Shown here: positions 26,177-34,616 of the stretch, piece after piece
Numbering within the stretch: the stretch's first letter is position 1
Layout of the letters: each line of letters starts with the position of its first letter
Assembly (NCBI RefSeq): GCF_013376045.1
Contig: NZ_JABMJG010000005.1
Span: 132,080 to 196,079, forward strand
Direction of reading: 5' to 3'
DNA: 64,000 nt
DNA from: Variovorax sp. SG517
GTDB taxonomy: Bacteria > Pseudomonadota > Gammaproteobacteria > Burkholderiales > Burkholderiaceae_C
Made by a program: the position numbers and the translations under genes
The notes under the pieces: generated by a model
The model's input: only the letters and a program-made list of their open reading frames with translations
Told to the model about the DNA's origin: nothing
Database searches by the model: none

Positions 26177-26977
26177 TCAGTTGCGGTAGGAGGCATCGAT
26201 GCGGTCCACCTGCCGCACCAGCGCGTTAAACACGTCCTGGCCCGCGCCGTGCTCGGGGCTGAACTGCAGCGCGTCGCGCGTGCAGCGCCGCGCGATCTCC
26301 TCGCTCACCGGAATCGCCTGGCCCATGGAGAAGGTCGCCATCTGGATTTCGCAGGCGCGCTGCAGCGTCCACAAAATCGCGAAGGTCTGCGGCAGCGTCT
26401 GCCCCCAGGCCAGCAGGCCGTGGTTGCGCAGGATCACCGCGTTGCGGTCGCCGATGCTCTTCAGGAGGCGCGGACCCTCGTCGGCATGGATCGTGATGCC
26501 CTCGAAGTCGTGGTACGCCACCATGCCGTGCAGCTGCGCCGTATAGAAATTGGTCTGCTGCAGGCCGCCCTGCAGGCAGGCCACGGCCACGCCGGCCGTG
26601 GTGTGCGTGTGCATCACGCAGTGCGCGCCCTCCAGCCCGTCGTGGATGGCCGCATGCACCGTGAAGCCGGCCGGGTTCACCGGGTACGACGAACCGTCGA
26701 GCACCTTGCCCTGCAGGTCGATCTTCACCAGGTTGCTGGCCGTGACCTCGCTGTAGTGCAGGCCGAAGGGGTTGATCAGGAACTGCTTCTCGCCGCCCGT
26801 CACGCTGTCGGGCAGCCGCACCGTGATGTGGTTGTAGATCATTTCCGTCCAGCCCAGCATCGCGAACACGCGATAGCAGGCCGCGAGCTGTTCGCGCGCG
26901 GCGCGCTCGTCCGGATGGATCGAGGGATGGACCAGCGCTGTCGTGGAAGACGACGCGGTGGTGGCGAGTGCGTTCAT
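26177..26977 (-). CDS. Class II aldolase/adducin family protein
   Basis: A 266-residue member of the class II aldolase/adducin superfamily. The metal-binding histidines are in VMHTHTTAGVAV (about residues 120-131) and LRNHGLLAWG (about 183-192). Members act as fuculose-phosphate-type aldolases, dehydratases or decarboxylases on small hydroxy acids. The substrate here is unknown. An AAGGA site supports the ATG at 26977. It sits between a Bug receptor gene and the ketopantoate-reductase-like gene; together with the upstream IlvD/Edd dehydratase they suggest breakdown of a sugar acid or hydroxy acid. Confidence 0.85.
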   Translation of the reverse strand: MNALATTASSSTTALVHPSIHPDERAAREQLAACYRVFAMLGWTEMIYNHITVRLPDSVTGGEKQFLINPFGLHYSEVTASNLVKIDLQGKVLDGSSYPVNPAGFTVHAAIHDGLEGAHCVMHTHTTAGVAVACLQGGLQQTNFYTAQLHGMVAYHDFEGITIHADEGPRLLKSIGDRNAVILRNHGLLAWGQTLPQTFAILWTLQRACEIQMATFSMGQAIPVSEEIARRCTRDALQFSPEHGAGQDVFNALVRQVDRIDASYRN

Positions 26978-27071
26978 GGCAATTCCTTCTATCTGGATGG
27001 CTTGCCCACCGCGTCGGCCGGCGCCCTTCGCGGGGATCCGGCTACACGAAGCGGGCAAGAAACGGGGGGTC

Positions 27072-28067
27072 CTATCCTTCCGCTGTGAAGCCGACTTCCT
27101 TGACGATCGGCGCCCACTTGGCGGTGTCCTTCTTCAGCAGTTCCGTCAGCTCGGCCGGGGTGGAAGACATCGCCTCCAGTCCGAAGGTGCCGAGGCCGTC
27201 GATCACGTCCTTCTGCGCGAGCGCGTTCTTCATCGAGGCGTTCAGCTTCGCCACCAGCTCGGGCGAGGCCTTGGCCGGCAGGAAGAAGGCGAACCACTCG
27301 CTGTGCGCCATGTCCTTCAGGCCCTGTTCGCCGAAGGTGGGCACGTCCGGCGCGAAGCGGCTGCGCTTGGCGCCCGATACGCCCAGGATGCGCACCTTGC
27401 CCGTCGGCAGATGCTGCGTGATGTCGCCGATGGGGCCCGACACCGCCGAGATGTTGCCCCCCAGCAGGTCGAGCATGGCCGGCTGCGTGCCGCGGTAGGC
27501 CGCGTGCTTGAGTTCGACCTCGCCCTTCTTGCCCAGCAGCGCACCGATGAAGTGCGGCGTGGAGCCGGCGGCCGGCGAGCCGTAGTTGGCGCCGGCCGGG
27601 TTGGCCTTGGCCCAGGCCAGGAACTCGGGCACGGTCTTCACGCTGGCGGGCACGGCCGGGCCCACGGCAAAGCCGAAGTCGAAGATGCACGCCAGGCTGA
27701 CCGGCGTGATGTCGACCATCGGGTCGTACGGCAGCTTCTTGTAGATGTGCGGGTAGATGGTGAGGATCGAGGTCGGCGTCTGCAGGATGGTGCTGCCGTC
27801 GGCCGGCTTGCTCTTCACGTAGCCCACGGCGATCTGGCCGCCCGCGCCGGTGCGGTTCTCCACCACCACGGTCTTCGCGTAGTCCCCGCCGAGCTTGGTC
27901 GCCAGGCGGCGGCAGGTGGTGTCGGAGGTGCCGCCGGCCGCGAAGCCGGTGACGATGGTGGCGGTCTCGATGTTCGTCGTCGCCTGCGCGAAGACGTTCT
28001 GGCCCAGGCTGGCCATCAAGGCGGATGCGCTGGTGGTCTGCAGGATCTGGCGGCGCGTGAAGCTCAT
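27072..28067 (-). CDS. Bug-family periplasmic substrate-binding protein (third in the operon)
   Basis: A 331-residue Bug/TctC-type solute receptor. The N-terminus has a Tat-like motif (TRRQILQ) and a signal peptide ending near FAQA. The TctC domain includes GFAAGGTSDTTCRRLATKLG and VVENRTGAGGQIAVGYVKS, the usual beta-strand and loop signatures that bind carboxylates. No TctA or TctB membrane partners are near. It lies between an IlvD/Edd dehydratase and an aldolase gene, so its ligand is probably the substrate of that module. Confidence 0.88.
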   Translation of the reverse strand: MSFTRRQILQTTSASALMASLGQNVFAQATTNIETATIVTGFAAGGTSDTTCRRLATKLGGDYAKTVVVENRTGAGGQIAVGYVKSKPADGSTILQTPTSILTIYPHIYKKLPYDPMVDITPVSLACIFDFGFAVGPAVPASVKTVPEFLAWAKANPAGANYGSPAAGSTPHFIGALLGKKGEVELKHAAYRGTQPAMLDLLGGNISAVSGPIGDITQHLPTGKVRILGVSGAKRSRFAPDVPTFGEQGLKDMAHSEWFAFFLPAKASPELVAKLNASMKNALAQKDVIDGLGTFGLEAMSSTPAELTELLKKDTAKWAPIVKEVGFTAEG

Positions 28068-28103
28068 GGTGTCTCTCTCCGGATGGTGGTTGTGGAGGGT
28101 CGA

Positions 28104-29840
28104 TCAGGACTCGTCGCGCAGCCAGGTGACCGCGCCCGAGTGGGTCACGGCGCCCTGGTGGGCAGGGCGCACGGTGAGCGCGTATTTTTCCAGCAGGCCG
28201 CCGCGCGCGACCCCCGCGTTTACCTCACGTCCGGCAAGGCGCGACGCGATTTCCCCGGCCGTCAGGTCCACCGTGATCGAACGCGCTTCCGCCCGCGCGT
28301 CGATCGACACCATGTCGCCGTCGCGCAGCGCCGCGATCGGTCCGCCGTCCGCCGCCTCGGGGCCGGCGTAGCCGATGCACAGGCCGCGCGTCGCGCCCGA
28401 GAAGCGGCCGTCGGTCAAGAGCGCCACCTTGTCGCCCATGCCCTGGCCGTAGAGCAGGGCGGTGATGCCCAGCATCTCGCGCATGCCCGGGCTGCCCTTG
28501 GGGCCCTCGTTGCGGATCACGATCACGTCGCCCGCCTCGTAGCGGCGGTTCTGCACGGCGGCCTGGGCTTCTTCCTCGGACTCGAAGACGCGGGCCGGGC
28601 CGCGAAACACCAGGCCCTTGAGACCCGCCGTCTTCAGCAGCGCACCGTCGGGGCACAGGTTGCCCTTGAGCACCGCCAGCCCGCCGTCGCGCGTGATCGG
28701 GTTGCCCGCCTCGCGCACCACGCGGCCGTCGGGCGCCAGCGCGCCGGCCAGCTCCTCGGCCATGGTGCGGCCGGTGAAGGTGAGCGCGTCGCCGTGCAGG
28801 AAGCCCTGCTCCAGCAGCGTGCGCAGGATCACGCCCGCGCCGCCGATGTAGAACACGTCGCGCGCCAGGTACTTGCCGCCCGGGCGCAGGTCGGCAATGA
28901 GCGGGGTGCGGGCGAAGATTTCGGCCACGTCGTCGAGGTGGAACCTGATGCCCGCCTCGTGCGCGATGGCCGGCAGGTGCAGCGCCGCGTTGGTCGAGCC
29001 GCCGGTGGCCGAGACGATGGCGCAGGCGTTCTCCAGCGCCCTGCGCGTGACGATGTCGCGCGGCAGCGGCCCGTCGCCCATGACTGCCTTCATCAGCTGC
29101 TTCGCGGCTCGGCGCATCAGCGGCGCGCGTTCGCTGAACACGGCCGGCACCATGCTGGAGCCGATGGGCGCCAGGCCCAGCGCTTCCGACACCATGCCCA
29201 TGGTGTTGGCCGTGAACTGCCCTGCGCAGGCGCCGGCCGTGGGCAGGCAGGCGCGGCTCATCGCGTCGAGCTCGTCGTGCGTGGCGGTGCCGGCCAGCAC
29301 CTTGCCGATGGTCTCGTAGGTGTCGACCACGTTGAGGTCCTGCCCGTCCGGTCCCGGCATCTGGCCCGGCAGCGCCGAGCCGCCGTGCACGAACACGCTG
29401 GGCACGTTGCAGCGGAGCATGCCCATCATCAGCCCCGGCAGGTTCTTGTCGCAGGCGCCGATGGCGAAGATGCCGTCCCACTGGTGGCCGCGCGTGGAGG
29501 CTTCCACGCTGTCGGCGATGAGTTCGCGCGAGATCAGCGAGAAGCGCATGCCCGAGTGCGCCATCGTCAGCCCGTCGCTGATCGACACCACCGGGCACTC
29601 GTGCGGCGTGCCGCCGCCGGCGTAGATGCCGGTCTTGGCGTGCTGCGCCTGCTCGCGCAGGTTGAGGTTGCACGGGCTCATCTCGCCGCCCGTGTGGAAC
29701 ACGCCGACGTGCGGGCGCGCGATGTCCTCGTCGTCCTGGCCCAGCGCGTGCAGGAAGCTGCGCGTGGTCGCGCGGATCGTGCCCTCGCGGATGGTGGCGG
29801 AGCGGAAGCGCTTGGGCGTAGGGTCGGTTGGCGTGGTCAT
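28104..29840 (-). CDS. IlvD/Edd-family dehydratase
   Basis: A 578-residue iron-sulfur dehydratase related to dihydroxy-acid dehydratase and sugar-acid dehydratases. The three cluster cysteines are visible: Cys57 (EMSPCNLN), Cys130 ([10 protein letters not shown]) and Cys205 ([15 protein letters not shown]). The C-terminal domain has [13 protein letters not shown] and the usual final beta-barrel. Because it is embedded in a catabolic operon and not with ilv genes, an aldonic-acid or hydroxy-acid dehydratase is as likely as a second IlvD. It is 37 bases from the lipoprotein gene upstream. Confidence 0.88.
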   Translation of the reverse strand: MTTPTDPTPKRFRSATIREGTIRATTRSFLHALGQDDEDIARPHVGVFHTGGEMSPCNLNLREQAQHAKTGIYAGGGTPHECPVVSISDGLTMAHSGMRFSLISRELIADSVEASTRGHQWDGIFAIGACDKNLPGLMMGMLRCNVPSVFVHGGSALPGQMPGPDGQDLNVVDTYETIGKVLAGTATHDELDAMSRACLPTAGACAGQFTANTMGMVSEALGLAPIGSSMVPAVFSERAPLMRRAAKQLMKAVMGDGPLPRDIVTRRALENACAIVSATGGSTNAALHLPAIAHEAGIRFHLDDVAEIFARTPLIADLRPGGKYLARDVFYIGGAGVILRTLLEQGFLHGDALTFTGRTMAEELAGALAPDGRVVREAGNPITRDGGLAVLKGNLCPDGALLKTAGLKGLVFRGPARVFESEEEAQAAVQNRRYEAGDVIVIRNEGPKGSPGMREMLGITALLYGQGMGDKVALLTDGRFSGATRGLCIGYAGPEAADGGPIAALRDGDMVSIDARAEARSITVDLTAGEIASRLAGREVNAGVARGGLLEKYALTVRPAHQGAVTHSGAVTWLRDES

Positions 29841-29877
29841 CGGACTGGCTGGGGTTGGCTGGCTTGATCTCGGGAAG

Positions 29878-30348
29878 TCAGAACATGCCGTTCTTGTTCG
29901 CGGCGGTCTCGGGCACGGGCTGCACCACGTCCCAGTGCTCGACGATCTTTCCGTTCTCCAGCTTGAAGATGTCGACGATGGCGCTGCCGCGCGTGCCCGG
30001 CTCGCGGATCGCGTTGACGTGCAGGATCACGTAGTCGCCGTCGACGAAGCTGCGCTTGATCTCGCTCCTGGAGTTCGGGAATTTCTCGCGCAGGAAGGCG
30101 ATGAACTTGCGGAAGCCCTCGGGGCCGTCGGCCGCCGTGGGGTTGTGCTGCACGTAGCGGTTGCCCACGTACTGCAGCGCCGCGTCGGCGTCCTTCTGGT
30201 TCAGGCCCTTCTCGTAGAAGGCCAGCACCGCTCGGCGGTTGGCCTCCTGCTGGGCGCTGGCGTCCTGCCTGCCGGAGCCCATCGGCGCGCAGGCGGCAAG
30301 GAACAGGGTGGCTGCTGCGGCCAGGGCCGCCAGGGTCATGCGTTGCAT
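29878..30348 (-). CDS. SnoaL/NTF2-like lipoprotein
   Basis: A 156-residue protein with a lipoprotein signal peptide ending in LAAC (Cys20) and a SnoaL-like NTF2 domain ([20 protein letters not shown], then [20 protein letters not shown], then [20 protein letters not shown]). Proteins of this fold are often annotated as cyclases or isomerases, but their activity is usually unproven. It is unusual to see an exported version inside a catabolic operon. It lies between hpaI and the dehydratase gene with gaps of 45 and 37 bases. Confidence 0.83.
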   Translation of the reverse strand: MQRMTLAALAAAATLFLAACAPMGSGRQDASAQQEANRRAVLAFYEKGLNQKDADAALQYVGNRYVQHNPTAADGPEGFRKFIAFLREKFPNSRSEIKRSFVDGDYVILHVNAIREPGTRGSAIVDIFKLENGKIVEHWDVVQPVPETAANKNGMF

Positions 30349-30372
30349 CGAAGGTGCTCCGTTGGTGTGAAG

Positions 30373-30406
30373 TGAATCAATAGCCGTTGTGAATCAATAG
30401 CCGTTG
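30373..30406. repeat. 17-base perfect tandem duplication at the hpaI stop codon
   Basis: The unit TGAATCAATAGCCGTTG occurs twice in a row (30373-30389 and 30390-30406). On the minus strand it carries the last codons Asn-Gly-Tyr and the stop codon of hpaI, so the second copy lies in the spacer after the gene. Confidence 0.95.
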
Positions 30407-31215
30407 GCCGAGGGCGTGCCCGGCGCCGCCTTGTACCTGGCCAGCAGCTGCTTCGCCGCCGCCGCCAGCACGATGGTGTCCACGCCCACCGCCACGAACA
30501 GCGCGCCGGCCGCGAGCCACTTGCGCGCCTGCTCTTCGGTGGTCGAGAGGATGCCCGGCGCCTTGCCGGCCTTGAGGATGCGCGCGATCGCATCGGCGAT
30601 CACCGCCTGCACCTCCGGGTGGTTGGGCTGGCCCACGAAGCCCATCGAGGCCGACAGGTCGGCCGGGCCGATGAACACCCCGTCCACGCCCGGCGTGGCT
30701 GCGATGGCGTCGAGGTTCTTCATCGCCTCCACCGTCTCGGCCTGCACCAGAAGGCAGGTCTGCGCGTTGGCCTCGTGCAGGTAATTGGGGTAGGCCTGCC
30801 AGCGCGAGGCGCGGGCCAGCGCGCTGCCCATGCCGCGGATGCCCTCGGGCGGGTAGCGCATGCCCTGCACCAGGCGCGCGGCCTGCTCCGCGGTGTCGAC
30901 CATGGGCACCAGCAGCGTCTGCGCGCCGATGTCGAGGTACTGCTTGATCAGCGTGGTGTCGCCCACCGGAATGCGCACGATCGGGTGCGAGCGGTCGGCC
31001 TCGGCCTGCGCCGACCATGCGCTGGAAATGCCCTGCAGCTGCGCGAGCACCGAGCGCACGTCGTTGGGCGCGTGCTCGCCGTCGACCAGCAGCCAGTCGT
31101 AGCCGGTGCCGGCCAGGATCTCGGCCGCGTAGCCGTCGGCCAGCCCGACCCACAGGCCGATCTGGGGCTTGCCGGCCGCGAGAGCCTGCTTGAAGGTGTT
31201 GATGGGTGTGTGCAT
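30394..31215 (-). CDS. hpaI: 4-hydroxy-2-oxo-heptane-1,7-dioate aldolase HpaI
   Basis: A 273-residue class II pyruvate aldolase of the HpcH/HpaI family. It cleaves 4-hydroxy-2-oxoheptanedioate to pyruvate and succinic semialdehyde, the last step of the homoprotocatechuate meta pathway. Key residues: His48 in [11 protein letters not shown] (base), Glu160 in LVQAE and Asp186 in [12 protein letters not shown] (metal ligands), and Arg81 in VRIPVGD. It follows hpaH after 12 bases. The last codons and stop are repeated by a 17-base tandem duplication. Confidence 0.93.
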   Translation of the reverse strand: MHTPINTFKQALAAGKPQIGLWVGLADGYAAEILAGTGYDWLLVDGEHAPNDVRSVLAQLQGISSAWSAQAEADRSHPIVRIPVGDTTLIKQYLDIGAQTLLVPMVDTAEQAARLVQGMRYPPEGIRGMGSALARASRWQAYPNYLHEANAQTCLLVQAETVEAMKNLDAIAATPGVDGVFIGPADLSASMGFVGQPNHPEVQAVIADAIARILKAGKAPGILSTTEEQARKWLAAGALFVAVGVDTIVLAAAAKQLLARYKAAPGTPSANGY

Positions 31216-31227
31216 GGTGTTGTTCGT

Positions 31228-32031
31228 TCAGACTAGACGAAAAGAGATGGAGCCCAGAGGTCCGTAGTCGGCGTGGAAAGTGTCGCCGGGCACGGCCGTG
31301 GTCGGCCGCGTGAACGAGCCGCCCAGCACCACCTCGCCGGCCTCCAGGCATTCGTCCCACGGCGCGAGCTTGTTCGCGAGCCAGGCCACGCCGTTTGCCG
31401 GATGGTTGAGCACGGCGGCGGCCACGCCCGACTCCTCGATCACGCCGTTCTTGAACAGCAGCGCGCTCACCCAGCGCAGATCGACCGCATCGGGCTTCAC
31501 GGGACGCCCGCCCATCACGATGCCGGCGTTGGCCGCGTTGTCGGAGATGGTGTCGAACACCTTGCGCGGCGCCTTGGTGTGGCGGTCGAACTGCTCGATG
31601 CGCGCGTCGATGATCTCGATGGCGGGCACCACGTAGTCGGTGGCGGCCAGCACGTCGAACATCGTCACGTCCGGGCCCTGCAGCTTCCTGCCGAGGACGA
31701 ATGCCAGCTCGACCTCGATGCGCGGCGCGATGAAGCGCTTGAACGGGATGTCGCCGCCCTGCTCGAAGAACATGTCGTCCAGCAGCGTGCCGTAGTCGGG
31801 CTCGTCGATCTGGCTGGACTGCTGCATCGCGCGCGAGGTCAGGCCGATCTTGTGGCCCTTGACGGTGCGGCCCTCGGCGATCTTGGTCTTCACCCACTCG
31901 CGCGAGATGGCGTAGCCGTCGTCGATGGTCATCTCGGGAAAGCGCTTGGAGAAGTGCTCGACCTGCACGCGCGACTTCTCGCTTTCGTGCAGCTCGGCGG
32001 CCAGTTGGGCGATGGTGGCTTGGGACAGCAT
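31228..32031 (-). CDS. hpaH: 2-oxo-hept-4-ene-1,7-dioate hydratase HpaH
   Basis: A 267-residue hydratase of the MhpD/HpaH family, which adds water to 2-oxo-hept-4-ene-1,7-dioate to give the substrate of HpaI. Family motifs are seen in order: [42 protein letters not shown] (metal-binding acidic residues) and [19 protein letters not shown] at the end. The ATG at 32031 gives the normal length. It lies between hpaF and hpaI with gaps of 23 and 12 bases. Confidence 0.93.
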   Translation of the reverse strand: MLSQATIAQLAAELHESEKSRVQVEHFSKRFPEMTIDDGYAISREWVKTKIAEGRTVKGHKIGLTSRAMQQSSQIDEPDYGTLLDDMFFEQGGDIPFKRFIAPRIEVELAFVLGRKLQGPDVTMFDVLAATDYVVPAIEIIDARIEQFDRHTKAPRKVFDTISDNAANAGIVMGGRPVKPDAVDLRWVSALLFKNGVIEESGVAAAVLNHPANGVAWLANKLAPWDECLEAGEVVLGGSFTRPTTAVPGDTFHADYGPLGSISFRLV

Positions 32032-32054
32032 TGGGGGCGCTCTCTTCTTGTCGT

Positions 32055-32462
32055 TCAGGTCTTGTTGAACAGTGGATGCAGGTTGCTGTGCTTGCGGTCG
32101 TACACCTGCCCCGGGCTCTCGTCGATCTGCAGCGTGATGCCGATGTGGCGCTTGTCGAAGATCGGTGCGAAGTGCGCACGCACGGCCGCCAGCAGGTCGT
32201 CGCCGGCATTCTTCTTCACCGCCTCGGAGCGGCCCGCAGCCATGCGCAGGTTGAGGTACACGAAGGCGTAGTCGGCCTTGCCGTCGGCCACTGCAAAGTG
32301 CGCTGCCGGGTAGGCCAGCACGCGCGTGCCGCCGGCGGGGTACACCGGCTTGCCGGCCTCGTCGCGCTGCTCCAGCATGGTGTCGGCCAGCGTGCGGCAC
32401 AGGGCCTGCATGTCGGTCTCGGCCTCGATGTTCGGCGTGTAGAGGATCACCAGGTGGGGCAT
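32055..32462 (-). CDS. hpaF: 5-carboxymethyl-2-hydroxymuconate isomerase HpaF
   Basis: A 135-residue isomerase of the CHMI/tautomerase superfamily with the catalytic proline directly after the initiator methionine (MPHLVILYT). It shifts the double bond of 5-carboxymethyl-2-hydroxymuconate before decarboxylation by HpaG. The [17 protein letters not shown] start and the C-terminal [13 protein letters not shown] stretch are typical. It begins 16 bases after the LigB-type dioxygenase gene and precedes hpaH. Cytoplasmic. Confidence 0.92.
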   Translation of the reverse strand: MPHLVILYTPNIEAETDMQALCRTLADTMLEQRDEAGKPVYPAGGTRVLAYPAAHFAVADGKADYAFVYLNLRMAAGRSEAVKKNAGDDLLAAVRAHFAPIFDKRHIGITLQIDESPGQVYDRKHSNLHPLFNKT

Positions 32463-32478
32463 CGTCGCTTCCTTGCGT

Positions 32479-33306
32479 TCATTCGACCGACATCGTCGCG
32501 GCCGTGCAGGTCACCGCGAAGATCGGGATGGCCTTCATGTGGAAGATCTCGCCCTTGCCGCGCGCGGCGGCCGCCACGCTGATGAAGGTGCGGATCTCGA
32601 AGCCGCCCTGGCCCGCCTCGCGGTAGGTGGCCTCGTCGCTGTAGTCGTGCTGCGAAAGCAGCGCCTCGTGGTCGTTGGCGCACCAGCGGCGCATGAATTC
32701 GGCGTCCCATACGGCGTTGACCTTGCCCGAGTCGGGCGTGGCCGGCCAGTGCGAGATGCCGCCCGTGCCTACCAGCGCAATGCGCTCGGGCACCTTGTCG
32801 CAGGCGCGGCGCAATGCCTCGCCGAAGGCCCATGCGCGGTGCAGCGGCGTGAGCGGCGGACCCTGGCAGTTGATGTTCACGGGAATGATCTTGGTGTCGA
32901 ACTTCGGCGTGAGGAAGTTCAGCGGCACCATGATGCCGTGATCGAACTTCCACTCTTCCGCGTAGGCCACGTCCACCGTCTGCATCACCTCGCGGATCAG
33001 CCGCTGCGAGAGCGCGGCGTCGCCGGGGATGCGGTGCTTCTCGATGCCCAGCCACTTCGGGTCTTCGATCGGGCCCTCGTAGCTGTCAGCCATGCCGATC
33101 GCGTAGGCCGGCATGTTGTTCATGAAGAAGTTCGCGAAGTGCTCGGCGGCGATCACGATCACCGCGTCGGGCTTCGTCGCGCGCATCGCCTCGCCGAAGC
33201 GATGGAACTGCGCGTGGAATTCGTCCTTCACCGCCGGGTCGGCAAGATGCGCGCGGCCGGTGATACCAGGGGCGTGACTGCACACGCCTGCAAAAACCAG
33301 ACTCAT
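32479..33306 (-). CDS. LigB-type class III extradiol ring-cleavage dioxygenase, catalytic subunit
   Basis: A 275-residue Fe(II) dioxygenase resembling LigB of protocatechuate 4,5-dioxygenase. The likely iron ligands are His11 (VCSHAPG), His56 (AAEHFANFF) and Glu237 (GGFEIRTF), with His186 (GTGGISHWP) as catalytic base. By operon position it should perform 2,3-cleavage of homoprotocatechuate, the HpaD step, for which no other candidate is present. Classical HpaD is a single-subunit enzyme; here a separate LigA-like gene precedes it with a four-base overlap. The true ring substrate could therefore differ. Confidence 0.88.
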   Translation of the reverse strand: MSLVFAGVCSHAPGITGRAHLADPAVKDEFHAQFHRFGEAMRATKPDAVIVIAAEHFANFFMNNMPAYAIGMADSYEGPIEDPKWLGIEKHRIPGDAALSQRLIREVMQTVDVAYAEEWKFDHGIMVPLNFLTPKFDTKIIPVNINCQGPPLTPLHRAWAFGEALRRACDKVPERIALVGTGGISHWPATPDSGKVNAVWDAEFMRRWCANDHEALLSQHDYSDEATYREAGQGGFEIRTFISVAAAARGKGEIFHMKAIPIFAVTCTAATMSVE

Positions 33307-33638
33307 ACGCCCGCCACTTTCTCGTCGGTTCCCGTTGTCATGGCATAGATCCCCGCGCGCACCGGGCCGTACTTTCGCACCCCTTCGCGCATGGCCTCGA
33401 GGTAGTCGGCCCACGGAATGCCCAGCAGCGGCGCGAAGTGCATCAGCAGCTGGCCGTTGCAGCCGAGCACGTAGAGCTTGCCGATGTCGCCGGTGTCGAT
33501 GGCCTCGCGCTCCTCTTCGGTGAAGTCGTAGGCGCCCAGCAGCGCCGCGCGCGCCTCGCCGCCTTCGGCATAGCGGCGCTGCACCTCCGGCTCGCGGTTG
33601 AGCGCGAAGAGGAATTTCTGCATCGCATAGAGGCTCAT
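33303..33638 (-). CDS. LigA-like subunit of the extradiol dioxygenase
   Basis: A 111-residue helical protein of the LigA domain family (MSLYAMQKFLFALNREPEVQ; then YDFTEEEREAIDTGDIGKLY; then LGCNGQLLMHFAPLLGIPWA). In LigAB the small alpha subunit caps the active site of the beta subunit and shapes substrate choice. The stop codon overlaps the start of the LigB-type gene, so a stoichiometric complex is expected. It starts 3 bases after the end of the preceding Bug receptor gene region. Confidence 0.88.
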   Translation of the reverse strand: MSLYAMQKFLFALNREPEVQRRYAEGGEARAALLGAYDFTEEEREAIDTGDIGKLYVLGCNGQLLMHFAPLLGIPWADYLEAMREGVRKYGPVRAGIYAMTTGTDEKVAGV

Positions 33639-33641
33639 GGT

Positions 33642-34616
33642 TCAGCCCTCGATCTGGATGTTGGCCTTGCGGATCACCTCGGCGTACTTCGCGATCTCGC
33701 TCTGGATGAAGGCCGCGAAGCGCTCGGGCGTGCCCGACAGCGACGCGATGCCGCCCTTCTGGAAGGCATCGGTCACGGCAGGGCCCGCGAGCGCGCGGTT
33801 CACCTCGGCGTTCATGCGCTGCACGACGGCGTCGGGCGTGCCGGCGGGCGCCAGCAGGCCGTTCCAGGAATTGGACTCGATGGCCACGCCCTGTTCGGCC
33901 AGTGTGGGTATGGCCGGCGCGTACTGCGAGCGCTGCGCGGTCGCCATGCCCAGCGCCACCAGCTTGCCGCTCTGGATGTGGCCGCGGAACTCGGGCCAGT
34001 TGCCGAACATCATCGTCACCTGGCCGCCGAGCAGGTCGGTGAGCGCCGGCCCCTGGCCCTTGTAGGGCACGTGCACGATGTCCAGGCCCATCTGCAGCCT
34101 GAGCATCTCGCCCGAGAGATGGGCCGAGGTGCCGTTGCCGAAGGAAGCGAAGCTCAGCGTGCCGGGCTTCGCCTTGGCGGCGTTGCGCAGGTCGGCCAGC
34201 GTCTTCAGGCCGCTGCCCGGATGCGTGGCCAGCACGTGCTCCGACATGCCCATGAGCGCCACCGGGCGCAGGTCTTTCTGCGTGTCGTAGGGCAGCTTGC
34301 GGATCAGCGTCTGGTTGGCCGTGAAGCTGTTGGCCACGCAGACGAAGGTGTAGCCGTCGGGCGCGGCCTTGGCGGCGGCGTCGACGCCGATCACCGTGCC
34401 CGCGCCGGGCTTGTTGTCGACGATCACCGACTGGCCCAGCGTCTTCGACAGCTCCGTGCCGACGAGGCGCGCGACGAAGTCGGTGGTGCCGCCGGGGGTG
34501 AAGGGCACGATCACGCGGATCGGCCTGGCGGGCCATGTGCCCTGCGCGCGTGCGAGCGAGGGCAGGGCCGCCAATGCGGCCGCGCCCTGCAGCAGCGTGC
34601 GGCGTCGGGTGTTCAC
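33642..34616 (-). CDS. Bug-family periplasmic substrate-binding protein (second in the operon)
   Basis: A 324-residue TctC/Bug receptor. It starts with GTG (VNTRRRTLLQGAAALAAL), with a Tat-like RRR motif and a signal peptide ending at ARAQ. Domain signatures are VIVPFTPGGTTDFVARLVG and IVDNKPGAGTVIGVDAAAK. The GTG overlaps the hpaE stop codon by four bases, which fixes the start and shows translational coupling. A ligand of the aromatic pathway (for example a phenylacetate derivative) is a fair guess; no transporter membrane subunits are nearby. Confidence 0.88.
   Translation of the reverse strand: MNTRRRTLLQGAAALAALPSLARAQGTWPARPIRVIVPFTPGGTTDFVARLVGTELSKTLGQSVIVDNKPGAGTVIGVDAAAKAAPDGYTFVCVANSFTANQTLIRKLPYDTQKDLRPVALMGMSEHVLATHPGSGLKTLADLRNAAKAKPGTLSFASFGNGTSAHLSGEMLRLQMGLDIVHVPYKGQGPALTDLLGGQVTMMFGNWPEFRGHIQSGKLVALGMATAQRSQYAPAIPTLAEQGVAIESNSWNGLLAPAGTPDAVVQRMNAEVNRALAGPAVTDAFQKGGIASLSGTPERFAAFIQSEIAKYAEVIRKANIQIEG

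Noticed and set aside
28104..29840. Assignment of the dehydratase as biosynthetic IlvD
   Set aside because: It lies in a catabolic operon without other ilv genes, and family motifs alone do not separate IlvD from sugar-acid dehydratases.
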